DNA of 64,000 nt from JAENVU01 sp963765075 (GCA_963765075.1 CAVXVA010000007.1:248001-312000); one strand, 5' to 3'. Positions 8,728-17,709 are shown, numbered from the stretch's first letter. Program-made: numbers and translations. Notes: generated from the letters alone by a model not told the origin.

Positions 8728-9482
8728 TGTTGAAGACCCGCATCATTCCTACGCTGCTCTACCGCGACTTCGGCCTGGTGAAGGGGGTCGGCTTCGATTC
8801 GCGTCGTGCCATCGGCAACCCGCTCCAGGCCATCAAGGTCTACGAGATGCGCGGCGTCGACGAACTGATCTTCCTCGATGTCCGAGCCACCCTCGAGGGT
8901 CGCGGCCCGGATTTCGCACTCATCGACGACCTCGCCGACGAATGCTTCATGCCCCTGACCGTCGGCGGCGGGGTGCGCCGCGTCGACGATGTCCGCGGCC
9001 TCCTGCGGGTCGGCGCCGACAAAGTGGCGATCAACACTGGCCTGATCGAGTGTCCGGGCCTGGTCCGCGAGGCCGCCGACCGATTCGGCTCTCAATGCAT
9101 CATCGCTTCGATCGATGTTCGCCGTCACGACGACGGTGCGGTCACGGTCTGGACCCATTCCGGGACGAACGACACCGGACGGGATCTGGTCGAGGTCGCG
9201 GTCGAGGCCGAGCGTGACGGCGCCGGCGAGATCCTGGTGACCTCGGCCGATGCCGACGGGACCCTGGGTGGCTACGACCTCGACTCGATCGGTCGGGTGG
9301 CTCGCGCCGTGAGCATCCCGGTGATCGCCTCCGGCGGGGCCGGTGACGTCGAGCACTTCGTCGAGGCGCTGCGGGCCGGCGCCTCCGCGGTCGCCGCGGC
9401 GGCGATGTTTCACTTCACCGAGCAGACGCCACTCGAGGGGCGTCGCCATATCGGCGCGGCGGGCTACCCGGTCCGCCGCTGA
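8727..9482 (+). CDS. hisF: HisF-like cyclase subunit partner of PseA (not the histidine pathway enzyme)
   Basis: The 251-residue TIM-barrel protein starts MLKTRIIPTLLYRDFGLVKG and has the barrel phosphate-binding elements TVGGGVRRVDD, GADKVAINTG, IASIDVRR, LVTSADADGTLGGYD and PVIASGGAGDVEHF. These match the HisF2 group found with WbpG/PseA rather than the housekeeping HisF: the N-terminal LLYRDFGLVKGVGFDS is diagnostic of the O-antigen-associated form. It is expected to channel ammonia from the HisH-like subunit to PseA. It ends the operon, 15 bases before a convergent gene. Confidence 0.85.
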   Translation: MLKTRIIPTLLYRDFGLVKGVGFDSRRAIGNPLQAIKVYEMRGVDELIFLDVRATLEGRGPDFALIDDLADECFMPLTVGGGVRRVDDVRGLLRVGADKVAINTGLIECPGLVREAADRFGSQCIIASIDVRRHDDGAVTVWTHSGTNDTGRDLVEVAVEAERDGAGEILVTSADADGTLGGYDLDSIGRVARAVSIPVIASGGAGDVEHFVEALRAGASAVAAAAMFHFTEQTPLEGRRHIGAAGYPVRR

Positions 9483-9497
9483 CGACCCACCGCCGGG

Positions 9498-11120
9498 TCA
9501 CCCTCCGATGAGATGATCCAGGGGAAACGTCGTTGCGGTCGGATGTTCCACCCATGAGTACCCGTACAGGCGAGCCTCGGTGTCGCGCACTCGCAGTTGG
9601 CCGGTGCCGTCGGGACCGAGCACGGTCTCGACGTCGGCGAAGAGATCGTCGATGGCGAACTGTCGACACCCGTGGGCCGGCAAGGCGATCGTCGTGCTGC
9701 TCCGACGCAGTCCATCGGCGGAGACCAGGGTGAGGAGCGGCGCGGTCGGACCCGCGGCGGTGGCCTGCGCGACCGGATAGCCGAGGAAGATCTGGGTGCG
9801 CCGACCGTCGCGTTGATCGATGCGTCCGAAGATCCGGGTACGGCGGATGTCCATCCACCGGACGCCATCCGGCACCGCCGCGTTGTAGAACTCGGCGCCG
9901 ACCTGGGCTTCGGCGACCAAAGTCCCGTCGACGTGAACACCTACCAGCAGGTCGAAGGTATGGGGTCGCTCGGCGTCGGTGCGGGGCGACCGAACCGACA
10001 CCTCCGCGTGGAAGACGGTTCCGATCTCCTCGCCGACGATCGAACGCAGTCCGATCTCGGCGAAGCAGGCTCGTCCGATCATCTGCTCCTGCCGGGTGAC
10101 GAAACTCCCGTCCGGTCGGTAGACGTCGACCCGAGCGATGTAGTCGGACGCGACCGGGCCCCAGACGTTCGGCAAGGAGAGCACCGTGTCGGTGCGATCG
10201 TCGACTCGGCCGCAAACGCTCGCGACCGGCCACGAGGCGGTCCAGCCGGGCTGGATCCCGCGCTCCTGATCGAAGATCCGATCCACCGTGCCGTGATTGA
10301 CGATCCGGCGCGGTTCGGGGCCGGACTCGAGGAAGGTCGCGATGCGCGAGCTCGGACAGGCCAATCGAATCCGGGCGTGTCCCGGCTGGCCGTCGAGGTG
10401 GGCGGCGAGATCGGGAATGAGTTCGTCGGCGTAGGCCACGATCGTTCCGCGCGCGGGGACCGGCGGGAGGTGGGCGGAGCGCACTCGGCCGTCGGCCGCA
10501 TGGACGGCCAGGGTCGTCTTCATCGCGCGTGGGTTCCCCGCTCCTTCGTAGGCGTTCGTCACGATGAATCCGGTGCGCACGTCCGGTCCGGCTTCGACTC
10601 GCATCGCGCTCACCACCTGGGCGGCGGGGGTCGCGAGGAGCCCGTACTGGCCGTGCACGCCGCTGCACTCCCCGGAGTCACGGCGGTACTCGGCGAAGAC
10701 CTGGAGTGGTCGGTTGGGAACGATCCGCTCATGCCGCACCTCGAGGAGGACCTGGCCGTCGAACGGCAACGACACGCCCTGGTCCCGCAGGATCTCGCGG
10801 GTGTCGAGAGCAACCGTGGCGTCGACGGCCAGATCGACGGCGAAGGTCGCGACGGTCGTTCCGTCGGCTCCGAGGAGCTCACCCTCGATGTGGGGACAGT
10901 CGATCCCGTACGCGTCGGACCAGTAGTTGTTGATCCAGACCAGGGTCGTGGTGTCCGAATCGGCGCGCACCCACGTGAGGCTGGTGTTCACCGGCGCCGG
11001 CGTGCGGCCTTTGAGTTGATCGATCCCCCACCGGGCGGTGGTCGTGAAGCCGAGCCCGCGGCCACCGTCGACGATTCGTCGAGTCGAGCGCGCGACTCGA
11101 CGCAATGTGGGCGCGTTCAT
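9498..11120 (-). CDS. Unrecognised 540-residue beta-rich protein of the glycan locus
   Basis: I do not recognise the family. The protein has no signal peptide and no membrane segment. The composition suggests mostly beta structure: alternating hydrophobic strands such as TTTLVWINNYW, GQVLLEVRHER and DVRTGFIVTN. There may be two or three repeated beta-sandwich units, because FIVTN, SLPNVWGP and FHAEVSVRSP each start a similar block. The N-terminus MNAPTLRRVARSTRRI is basic. The ATG overlaps the stop of the upstream glycosyltransferase (ATGA), so the two are translationally coupled and probably act together. Candidate roles are a glycan-binding or glycan-modifying accessory protein. It ends 15 bases from hisF, facing it. 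Confidence 0.7.
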   Translation of the reverse strand: MNAPTLRRVARSTRRIVDGGRGLGFTTTARWGIDQLKGRTPAPVNTSLTWVRADSDTTTLVWINNYWSDAYGIDCPHIEGELLGADGTTVATFAVDLAVDATVALDTREILRDQGVSLPFDGQVLLEVRHERIVPNRPLQVFAEYRRDSGECSGVHGQYGLLATPAAQVVSAMRVEAGPDVRTGFIVTNAYEGAGNPRAMKTTLAVHAADGRVRSAHLPPVPARGTIVAYADELIPDLAAHLDGQPGHARIRLACPSSRIATFLESGPEPRRIVNHGTVDRIFDQERGIQPGWTASWPVASVCGRVDDRTDTVLSLPNVWGPVASDYIARVDVYRPDGSFVTRQEQMIGRACFAEIGLRSIVGEEIGTVFHAEVSVRSPRTDAERPHTFDLLVGVHVDGTLVAEAQVGAEFYNAAVPDGVRWMDIRRTRIFGRIDQRDGRRTQIFLGYPVAQATAAGPTAPLLTLVSADGLRRSSTTIALPAHGCRQFAIDDLFADVETVLGPDGTGQLRVRDTEARLYGYSWVEHPTATTFPLDHLIGG

Positions 11121-12728
11121 TGTCCGGGTCCTTCCCCCGTCGTGCGCCCGAGAATCTCGGCGCAGAGGCGATCGACTCGTGCGTCGACTCCGGGGTCGAG
11201 GTGGGCGAGATCAGCCAGGTCGAGCCGAGCGAGTCCCGGAATCGGCTCCCGGACACCGGGGGCGGCGATGGGCGCGCGGAAGAAGAAGAAATGGGCGTAC
11301 TCGCGGGCCGCCGTGACGTCGCGATGGGCGACGTCCGGATCGGCGAGTGCCTTGTCGAGCGCGGCATCGAACTCGTCTCGGCTGGTCACGTCGATCGTGA
11401 ACCCCTTGTCGCGATAGTGCGTCTCCCCGGCGACGATGACCGGCGTCCCGCGCAGGCCCAACTCGAGACCGGTCGTCGACGTGTACACCAGCCCGACGTC
11501 GGCCGCCTCCATGAGCGGGTACGACGACGCGAGGTCGGCGGCGCCGACGACGGTGACGTTGTCCGGCAGATTCGGGAAGCGCTGCGCCAGGTAGGTCTCG
11601 AGCGAGTCCCTCGTGCGCTTCCCCGGAAGGTGGAGTTCGCTCGGGTGCACCCGAATCACCAGATGATCGCGCCGGACGGTCGCGGAAGTACTCGACCGAG
11701 GCGTCGAGCCAGCTGCGAATGTCGGGAAAGGCGAGATCCCGGTTGAGGACGGCGGTGTCCCAGGTGAGGTTGGTGAACAACGCCACCAGCCGGCCACCGT
11801 TGCCGGACCACGTGTGATCGGCGAAGCGCCAGAACTGATCGGCCGCGTCACCGGTTCGGCGTTGCTCGATGTAGTCGTCGAGTTGGCGGGTCTCGTCGGC
11901 ATCGAGCGGATGCCGCTCAGCCGTGTACCGGTTCGAGAAGTCGTAGACACCGGCGGGCGCGGTGCGGCTGAACACCAAGGTCTCCTGGACGAAAGCCCGT
12001 TCGTAGGTCACGACGTCGATGCCGCGTTCGCGACACAGCGCCCAGACGATGCCTTCGAACAAGAAGAGTCCGTTGAGGAGGACGACCACGTCGGGTCGCT
12101 GCTCGTCCAGCGACCGGCTCGCGGCGCGGAGGATGCGACGCGCCGAGCGGAGGAATGCCCGGGTGATCACGGCGGCCAGCGGATCGTCGTCGACGTCGGC
12201 CGCGCACAGGAACCACCGGACCGGGATGCTCACGAGTTCGCCCAGCGGGATGCCGTCGACGACAACCGATTCCAGTTCCGATCGTTCGACGAGATCCAGT
12301 TCGGGCCAGCCGTCATCGGTGCCGTCGTCCCAGCCCGAACGCAATGGAGCATGGTCGAGTCCGTGGGCGCGCAGCGACGTCTCGACGTAGTGGGTGCACG
12401 TGCGACACGGCATCGGTGGCGCCTCGTAGGTGTTGGCCCGGTCGCAGATGTCGAGGCCCCCGCCGCATGTGAGGAACCGCACGTTCGCGCCGCGGCGTCT
12501 CAGCGCCTGAGCCATGACGGCCTCGTACTGGACATGCGCGGCCCAGTCGCGAGGTGTCACGAAGAGAACATCGGGACCGTCGGAGTTCCGCGGGACTCCT
12601 GCCCGGTGGTCCCGCACCACCAGACGCCGCGCGGCCCGCTGTTCGGGAGCCTGACCCGCGGTGCGAAGGCCGAGTTCGACGCCTTTCGTCGTGAGCGTTC
12701 GGAGTTGCTCGACGCGTGCCCGAACCAT
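11117..12728 (-). pseudogene. Capsule-type glycosyltransferase, interrupted by a +1 frameshift
   Basis: The gene starts at an ATG at 12728 that shares one base with the stop of the GT2 gene. The first part has DVLFVTPRDWAAHVQYEAVM, a cysteine-rich segment with CDRAN and MPCRTCTHY, and RPDVVVLLNGLFLFEG. After DASVEYFRDRP (about 11680) the frame is lost; the next frame continues with DHLVIRVHPSELHLPGK, VVGAADLASSYPLMEAADVG, STTGLELGLRGTPVIVAG and a C-terminal tail. Together these form a GT-B protein like capsular polysaccharide (KpsS/surface carbohydrate) synthesis proteins, of about 536 residues. Removing one base near 11675-11685 restores it. The sugar transferred is unknown; a nonulosonic acid is possible given the adjacent pse operon. 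Confidence 0.7.
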
Positions 12729-13810
12729 CAGACCCGTCCTGCGGTTGGTCGCGAGTCGAAGGGGCGACCGGTCACAATCCGGCCGACCCCTGCCCAGAAG
12801 CCGAGCCCGTAGGCCCAGTGGCAGATCCCCATTGCGAGGGACGCGCGGTGCGGCGCGACCCCCGGGGCGGTACCGAAGCGCCATCCGAGTACCGCGTTGA
12901 GTGCGAGGTAGCCGGCGACCGGAGCGATTGCGACGACGGGTCGTCGACTCGCGGCGGCCGCAGTGACCGTCGCCGCGGTTCCCGCCACCATCGCCGCCGG
13001 CACCAGCGGGCGCCAGGTCGGCAGGCGGCGATGCTTCGCCAGGGTCGACGCCTTGCCCCGCCCGTAGTTGAAGTACTGGCGCCACAGCGTGCCGGGGGTC
13101 TGGCGCGGGAAGTACCACGATCGAATTGCCGGGTCGAGGACGATCCGGCCGCCGCGTTGGCGGATCCGCAGGTTCAACTCGTGGTCCTCGGCGGCCCACT
13201 GCAATCCCACTTCGTCGTAGCCGCCCGCCTCCTCGATCACGTCGCGATGGAACGCGCCGAGATACACGGTGTCCACCTCGGCGCGCTCGGTCGCGTAGTG
13301 GAACCGGCCCGGACCCACGCCGAGCGGTGACGACGTCACGATGGCGACGGCACGACCGAAACTGGTCAGCCCGACCGGCCGCATCGGACCTCCGACCACG
13401 GCGACATCGGGATGGTCCAGCGCCTCTGCGCATCGGCGTACGTAGTCGGGTGCGTACAACGAGTGGGCGTCGGCCCGGACGATGATGTCGGCGTCGGCGT
13501 GACGACAGCCGATGTTCATCGCCGCGGCCGCAGTGACTCGAGGGTTGTCGATCACTCGCACGGTCGGACCAGCGCCGGCGGCGATCAGCCTCGTCGCGTC
13601 CCGTGATCCGCCGTCGACCACGAGGATCTCGATCGATCCTTCGTAGTCCTGGGCCAGGAGGGAACTGAGGCAATCCCGCAGGGTCGCCTGCTCGTCGAGG
13701 GTCGGGAGGACCACGGTCACGGGCGGCTGCGTCGGGTGATGCGCACTCGGCATCAACTGCATGCCCGAACGCGCCGATCCAGACGAAGACATGGTTTCTG
13801 AGACGAGCAC
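12728..13810 (-). CDS. GT2-family glycosyltransferase (ExoA-like) with C-terminal membrane segments
   Basis: The 360-residue protein has the GT-A fold of family 2: VTVVLPTLDEQATLRDCL, VDGGSRDATR, an RADAHSLY segment in place of the DXD, and WAAEDHELNLRIRQRGGRI as the acceptor-side ED motif. About residues 270-345 contain two or three hydrophobic segments, as in membrane-anchored ExoA-like enzymes of exopolysaccharide synthesis. The start is uncertain: the GTG at 13810 has GGAG five bases upstream, while ATGs at 13792, 13762 and 13753 are also in frame. It is the first gene of a three-gene minus-strand unit and diverges from the flippase. Confidence 0.85.
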   Translation of the reverse strand: MLVSETMSSSGSARSGMQLMPSAHHPTQPPVTVVLPTLDEQATLRDCLSSLLAQDYEGSIEILVVDGGSRDATRLIAAGAGPTVRVIDNPRVTAAAAMNIGCRHADADIIVRADAHSLYAPDYVRRCAEALDHPDVAVVGGPMRPVGLTSFGRAVAIVTSSPLGVGPGRFHYATERAEVDTVYLGAFHRDVIEEAGGYDEVGLQWAAEDHELNLRIRQRGGRIVLDPAIRSWYFPRQTPGTLWRQYFNYGRGKASTLAKHRRLPTWRPLVPAAMVAGTAATVTAAAASRRPVVAIAPVAGYLALNAVLGWRFGTAPGVAPHRASLAMGICHWAYGLGFWAGVGRIVTGRPFDSRPTAGRV

Positions 13811-13871
13811 CCCTACTCCATCGGGTCAATCGGCGGATCGCTTGACCGGGCCACGCCCGTTTCACCGCCGG

Positions 13872-15404
13872 ATGTTGCGAAACACCGTCGCCACGGGAGT
13901 CGGGAACGTCTGGTCGATGGTCGTGGCGTTGGCGACGGTGCCGTTCCTGCTCAGTGGTCTCGGAATCCGGGCGTTCGGGACATACGCCCTCTTACTCACG
14001 TTCTCCGCGGTGAGCGGCTGGTTCTCCCTCATCGATCTCGGCGTCTGGACCGCGACCACGCGCGACCTTGCGGCCGCGGCCAGTGCTGAGGACTCGGACG
14101 CCACGGGCAACATCGTGCGGGCCTCGATGGCCGCCGTCGGGCTGACCGGCCTGGTGGGTGCCGGGCTGTTCGGGATCTTCGGCCCGATGGTCCTCCCGAC
14201 GGTGTTTCGCACGCCGGAGCCGCTCGTCGCCGATCTGCGTTTCGCGATCGTGATCTTCGCGGTGACCATCGGGTTCGATCTGGTGACGGGGACCGCCCAA
14301 GCGTGTCTCGAAGGGTTCCAACGGATCGACCTCAGCCGGGCCGGCGATGCGATCCGTCGGGGTGTCACCGGCGTGGCGACGGCCGTCGTCGCGGTTGGCG
14401 GGGGCGGGCTGCGGGGCGTTGCGGTGGCCGGGCTCGGAGCCGCGGTCCTGGGCACGGTCGTGACGTCGGTGATGCTGTGGCCGCGGGTGGCGCCATCCGG
14501 GCCGCGGCCGGTCCCGCTGCGCCGACGCATGGCGGTGCTCTATCGCTCGGGTCGGGCCGTGGCGGTCCTACGCCCGCTCGGGCTCGTCGAGCGGGCCATG
14601 AATCGCACGATCATCGGCGTCGTGCTGGGGCCCGCCGCGGTGACGCTCGTAGAACTGGCGTCCCAGGTTCAGAACGGTGCTGATGCGGTCTTGTCGGCGA
14701 GTTCCTACGCAGTGGTTCCGGCATCGTCCTGGCTCCACGCGTGGTCCGATCACCGGCAGTTGCGCGAGTTGGTGTTGCGGGGCACGAAGTACGCAGTGTT
14801 CGCCACCGCGGCCGTGAGTGTGCTCGGGATCATGCTGGCCGGCCCGATGATGCGCCTCTGGGTAGGTCACGTCGGGAGCGAAGCCGTGGGACTCGCTCGA
14901 CTCGGACTGCTGTCGACGATCATGGTGGCCCCGATCGCAGTCGGGTCCAACCTCTTGCTCGGTACGTCCCGCACCAACGCGATCTTGCGCGCCGCGGCCG
15001 CCGCGATCGTCGTCAATCTGGGGGCGAGCCTGTTGCTCGTTCATCTGATCGGGAGCGCAGGGGCCTTTGTCGGAACCCTGATTGCCAACCTCGTCGTCGT
15101 CCCGATGATCGTGGCGGCCTTTCTCTCGGCCACCGGAATTCGCGTTGGCGAGTTCGTGCGGTCCGCACTCCTGCCATCGATCGTTCCGGTCTCGGCGGCG
15201 GCGCTCGCAGTGAGTGCAGTGCTCGTGGGAGGTTGGTCCGACGCCGTGACCGTGGCGGTCGGCGCGCCGGTCGGTCTGGCCGTCGTCGTCGGGATGGCGC
15301 GGTGGACCCTCGCGTCGCCGGCCGAACTGCGAGAACTGGCGGGGGCCTTCGTCCGTCGCACCGGTGGCGACCGCGCGACTCCGAACTCGGCGGTGGTGGC
15401 ATGA
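13872..15404 (+). CDS. Wzx-like lipopolysaccharide/oligosaccharide flippase (MOP superfamily)
   Basis: The protein moves undecaprenyl-linked glycans across the membrane. It has about 14 hydrophobic segments, beginning with VATGVGNVWSMVVALATVPF and the Wzx-like GIRAFGTYALLLTFSAVSGW, and ending with a soluble basic tail. From the ATG at 13872 the length is 510 residues, with the first helix in the usual Wzx position. An ATG at 13791 would add 27 residues and is possible if the divergent GT2 gene starts at 13762. Its stop overlaps the ATG of the next gene, linking it to the alpha/beta-hydrolase. No partner polymerase (Wzy) is visible. Confidence 0.88.
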   Translation: MLRNTVATGVGNVWSMVVALATVPFLLSGLGIRAFGTYALLLTFSAVSGWFSLIDLGVWTATTRDLAAAASAEDSDATGNIVRASMAAVGLTGLVGAGLFGIFGPMVLPTVFRTPEPLVADLRFAIVIFAVTIGFDLVTGTAQACLEGFQRIDLSRAGDAIRRGVTGVATAVVAVGGGGLRGVAVAGLGAAVLGTVVTSVMLWPRVAPSGPRPVPLRRRMAVLYRSGRAVAVLRPLGLVERAMNRTIIGVVLGPAAVTLVELASQVQNGADAVLSASSYAVVPASSWLHAWSDHRQLRELVLRGTKYAVFATAAVSVLGIMLAGPMMRLWVGHVGSEAVGLARLGLLSTIMVAPIAVGSNLLLGTSRTNAILRAAAAAIVVNLGASLLLVHLIGSAGAFVGTLIANLVVVPMIVAAFLSATGIRVGEFVRSALLPSIVPVSAAALAVSAVLVGGWSDAVTVAVGAPVGLAVVVGMARWTLASPAELRELAGAFVRRTGGDRATPNSAVVA

Positions 15405-16339
15405 ACCAGAGGACGCTCACCTCCGCGCCCCCCGTCTCCGAATACGTCGACCCCGAGGGTCGGCGATTCGGGTACGTGCACATCAAACATCCCGGGTCCC
15501 GAGGGCTCGGCATCCATCTCAGCGCATTCTTCGGTGCTTGGGGCAACGCGCGGGTGTACCAAGACTTCCGGGGCTACTTCCACCGCCTGCGCATGCTGGG
15601 CGAAGACGCTCATCACGATTGGCTGTTCCTGTGTGATCCGTACGGCGTGACCGAGAACGGGACGTACTACCTCGGTGAAGCCGGGGACCTCTTCGTGGAA
15701 CGGGCGATGCACGCCATCATCGATCGGGTGGTCGGCGATGGCGGCTACCCCGCGTCCGAGATCGTCATGCTCGGTTCGTCGATGGGCGCGACCGGCGCGC
15801 TGACCCTGGGTCTCCAGCGCGGGGTGGCAGGGATCGTGACCGTGAGCCCGCACATCGATCTCGACACCTGCGCGACCCGGCAGAACCGCTTTCGCGAGGT
15901 CGCATTTGCCTGCCCCGACGGTGACCCGACGGCCGCGGCAAACTTCGATCTGACCCGCCGGGTCCGGCGGGAGCTTGCCGGCTACGCCACCCGCGGCGTC
16001 ACTCCCCCCCGGCTGTTCGTCCAAGCGTGTCGGGATGACGACGGCGTGTTCACCGAACAGGTCGAACCCCTCGTGGCCGCGTGGCAGTCGACGCGCGGCG
16101 ACGCGGTCCTCGACGCGCGGGCGACCGGCGGCCATACGAGCGACTGGGCCCCGCGGGCCCTTCTGCTCGATGCGACGAGTCGGATGATCGAGGGTGAACC
16201 CATTCCGGTGGACCGCTATCTCGACGACCCCCACTTTGCCGGGACGGCCACCCGCCCCCCGTTGTCCCACCAGGTCCGGCGCCGTCTGAGCCTCACTCGC
16301 AAGGCCGTGTACCGAAAGCTCGGCCGACCCGTGCGATGA
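15401..16339 (+). CDS. Alpha/beta-hydrolase of the polysaccharide locus (Asp2/XcbB-like)
   Basis: The 312-residue protein has an alpha/beta-hydrolase core: ready fold segment RGLGIHLSAFFGAWG, the nucleophile elbow MLGSSMGATGAL with Ser as the probable nucleophile, SPHIDLDTCATRQNRF, an acidic stretch RLFVQACRDDDGVF, and a late histidine in TGGHTSDWAPRALL. The arrangement resembles Asp2- and XcbB/CpsF-type proteins that act on glycans as acyl esterases or transferases. The ATG overlaps the flippase stop, so the product probably modifies or releases the same glycan. The family assignment is moderate and the substrate is unknown. It has no signal peptide, so it acts in the cytoplasm. Confidence 0.65.
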   Translation: MNQRTLTSAPPVSEYVDPEGRRFGYVHIKHPGSRGLGIHLSAFFGAWGNARVYQDFRGYFHRLRMLGEDAHHDWLFLCDPYGVTENGTYYLGEAGDLFVERAMHAIIDRVVGDGGYPASEIVMLGSSMGATGALTLGLQRGVAGIVTVSPHIDLDTCATRQNRFREVAFACPDGDPTAAANFDLTRRVRRELAGYATRGVTPPRLFVQACRDDDGVFTEQVEPLVAAWQSTRGDAVLDARATGGHTSDWAPRALLLDATSRMIEGEPIPVDRYLDDPHFAGTATRPPLSHQVRRRLSLTRKAVYRKLGRPVR

Positions 16340-16353
16340 ATCCTGATCGATGG

Positions 16354-16371
16354 GGGCGGTGACTACCGCCC
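16354..16371. terminator. Convergent hairpin between two polysaccharide genes
   Basis: GGGCGGT at 16354-16360 is complemented by ACCGCCC at 16365-16371 with a four-base loop. The stem spans the stop codon of the minus-strand sugar transferase and lies 15 bases after the plus-strand hydrolase stop, so it can serve both. No U-run follows. Confidence 0.5.
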
Positions 16372-17667
16372 ACCCGCCCCGACGACGTCGCGCAGCGTGC
16401 GGGCGACGATGCGGACATCGAGACCGAGCGTCTGGCGTTGCAGGTAGAAGAAGTCGTACTGCAGCTTCTCGAGCGCGTCGCGTTCGTCGCCTGCGTATCC
16501 GAACTTCACCTGGGCCCAACCGGTGAGCCCGGGGCGCACCAGGTGTCGGAACTCGTAGAACGGGATCTTGTCGGTGAGTTCGTCCACGTAGTGAGGCTGC
16601 TCGGGGCGCGGCCCGACCAGGCTGAGGTCCCCCCGCAGGATGTTGATGACCTGAGGAAGTTCGTCGAAGTGGGAGGCTCGCATCAACCGACCGAAGGGGG
16701 TGATGCGGTCGTCGCCGGAGGTGGTCCACTTGGCCGGATCGGTGTCGGCTCGCATCGTGCGGAACTTCCACATCGTGAACGCCCGTCCGTCACGGCCGAC
16801 CCGCACCTGCCGGAAGAACAAGGAGCCCCGATTCGCGAGCAGATTGGCGATCAGGACGAAGGGCGTCGCCACCGCGAGGGCGACACACCCGATCGCGCCG
16901 GTCCCGATGTCGAAGAGGCGTTTCACCCGCGCGTACCGCCGACCGTGGATCTCCCCGATGTCGAACAGCATCGACGCCCGTTCCAACTCGGTGATGGGCA
17001 GCTTCCCGAGCCATTCCAGGTAGAAGCCGGTGAGCGTGCGGACCCGAATGCCCTGCCGATGCAGCGCCGCGGCCTGATCGACCACGTGTTCCTGATCCGA
17101 GGCGAGCCGGCTCAAGACCACGACCGAGCACTCCAACTCCTGGGCCGCGCGCACCAACGGGAGGCCGTCGCCGACCATCTCGTCGATCGCGAAGGACCCG
17201 ACGACGACGGCCGGACGTTCCGGCGTGGCGGCGAGTTCGGTCCGGAGCAGATCGCCTTCGTCGCCGTCGCCGACGACGATGACTCGATCCCGTGATTCCG
17301 CACGCGCCCGTCCGCCTTCGGCGATGCCGGCACAGAGGAAGTACCAGGGCACCGACACCGCCGCCGCGCCGAGGATCACGAACCGAGGGAGCAACTGTCC
17401 CCCGGCGACGAGGGTGACGAGCGACATCAGGGTGGCGCCGAGCGCGCCGGCACCGGCCGCCACCAACAGCTTGTTGCGCGACGGGGACAACGTCGGCAGG
17501 CCCGCGGCGTACGCCGCGACCAGCAGGACCCCGCAGTAGGCCACCGCCCATCCGACGCGCGCCGACTCCGTGAGGTCGTAGGCGTGACCGAGCGCGTGCA
17601 GTTTCGACAGGCCGAAGACGGCCCCGACAACGCCGAGGACCAGCAACAGGCGCGCAGAACGACGCAT
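16363..17667 (-). CDS. Polyprenyl-phosphate sugar-1-phosphate transferase (WbaP/WcaJ type)
   Basis: This enzyme starts glycan assembly by moving a sugar phosphate to undecaprenyl phosphate. The 434-residue protein has four N-terminal membrane helices, a nucleotide-binding-like middle domain with RVIVVGDGDEG, and a C-terminal bacterial sugar transferase domain from about residue 245: RVKRLFDIGTGAIG, FRQVRVGRDGRAFTMWKFRT, ASHFDELPQVINILRGDLSL, VGPRPEQPHY and RPGLTGWAQV. These motifs contain the conserved Asp-Glu catalytic pair and the PRPE motif. The N-terminal helix number is one fewer than the usual five of full WbaP proteins, with the fifth formed within the transferase domain. It is the expected partner of the flippase at 13872. 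Confidence 0.9.
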   Translation of the reverse strand: MRRSARLLLVLGVVGAVFGLSKLHALGHAYDLTESARVGWAVAYCGVLLVAAYAAGLPTLSPSRNKLLVAAGAGALGATLMSLVTLVAGGQLLPRFVILGAAAVSVPWYFLCAGIAEGGRARAESRDRVIVVGDGDEGDLLRTELAATPERPAVVVGSFAIDEMVGDGLPLVRAAQELECSVVVLSRLASDQEHVVDQAAALHRQGIRVRTLTGFYLEWLGKLPITELERASMLFDIGEIHGRRYARVKRLFDIGTGAIGCVALAVATPFVLIANLLANRGSLFFRQVRVGRDGRAFTMWKFRTMRADTDPAKWTTSGDDRITPFGRLMRASHFDELPQVINILRGDLSLVGPRPEQPHYVDELTDKIPFYEFRHLVRPGLTGWAQVKFGYAGDERDALEKLQYDFFYLQRQTLGLDVRIVARTLRDVVGAGGR

Positions 17668-17709
17668 ACCCGACTATCGGCAGGTGCTGCCCGCGAATCG
17701 AGGCGCAGT

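Noticed and set aside
8106..9482. A histidine biosynthesis operon
   Set aside because: The hisH and hisF genes directly follow pseA and their sequences fit the WbpG-linked forms; no other his genes are next to them. hisI at 59257 is a separate locus.
11211..13865. An 884-codon minus-strand frame across two glycosyltransferase genes
   Set aside because: Its middle is the real capsule glycosyltransferase before the frameshift, but its ends are arginine/proline-rich shadow translation of the GT2 gene and of the frame beyond the shift.
13791..13871. A longer flippase start at 13791
   Set aside because: Possible, but it would overlap the GT2 start at 13810, which has a good GGAG site; left as an alternative.
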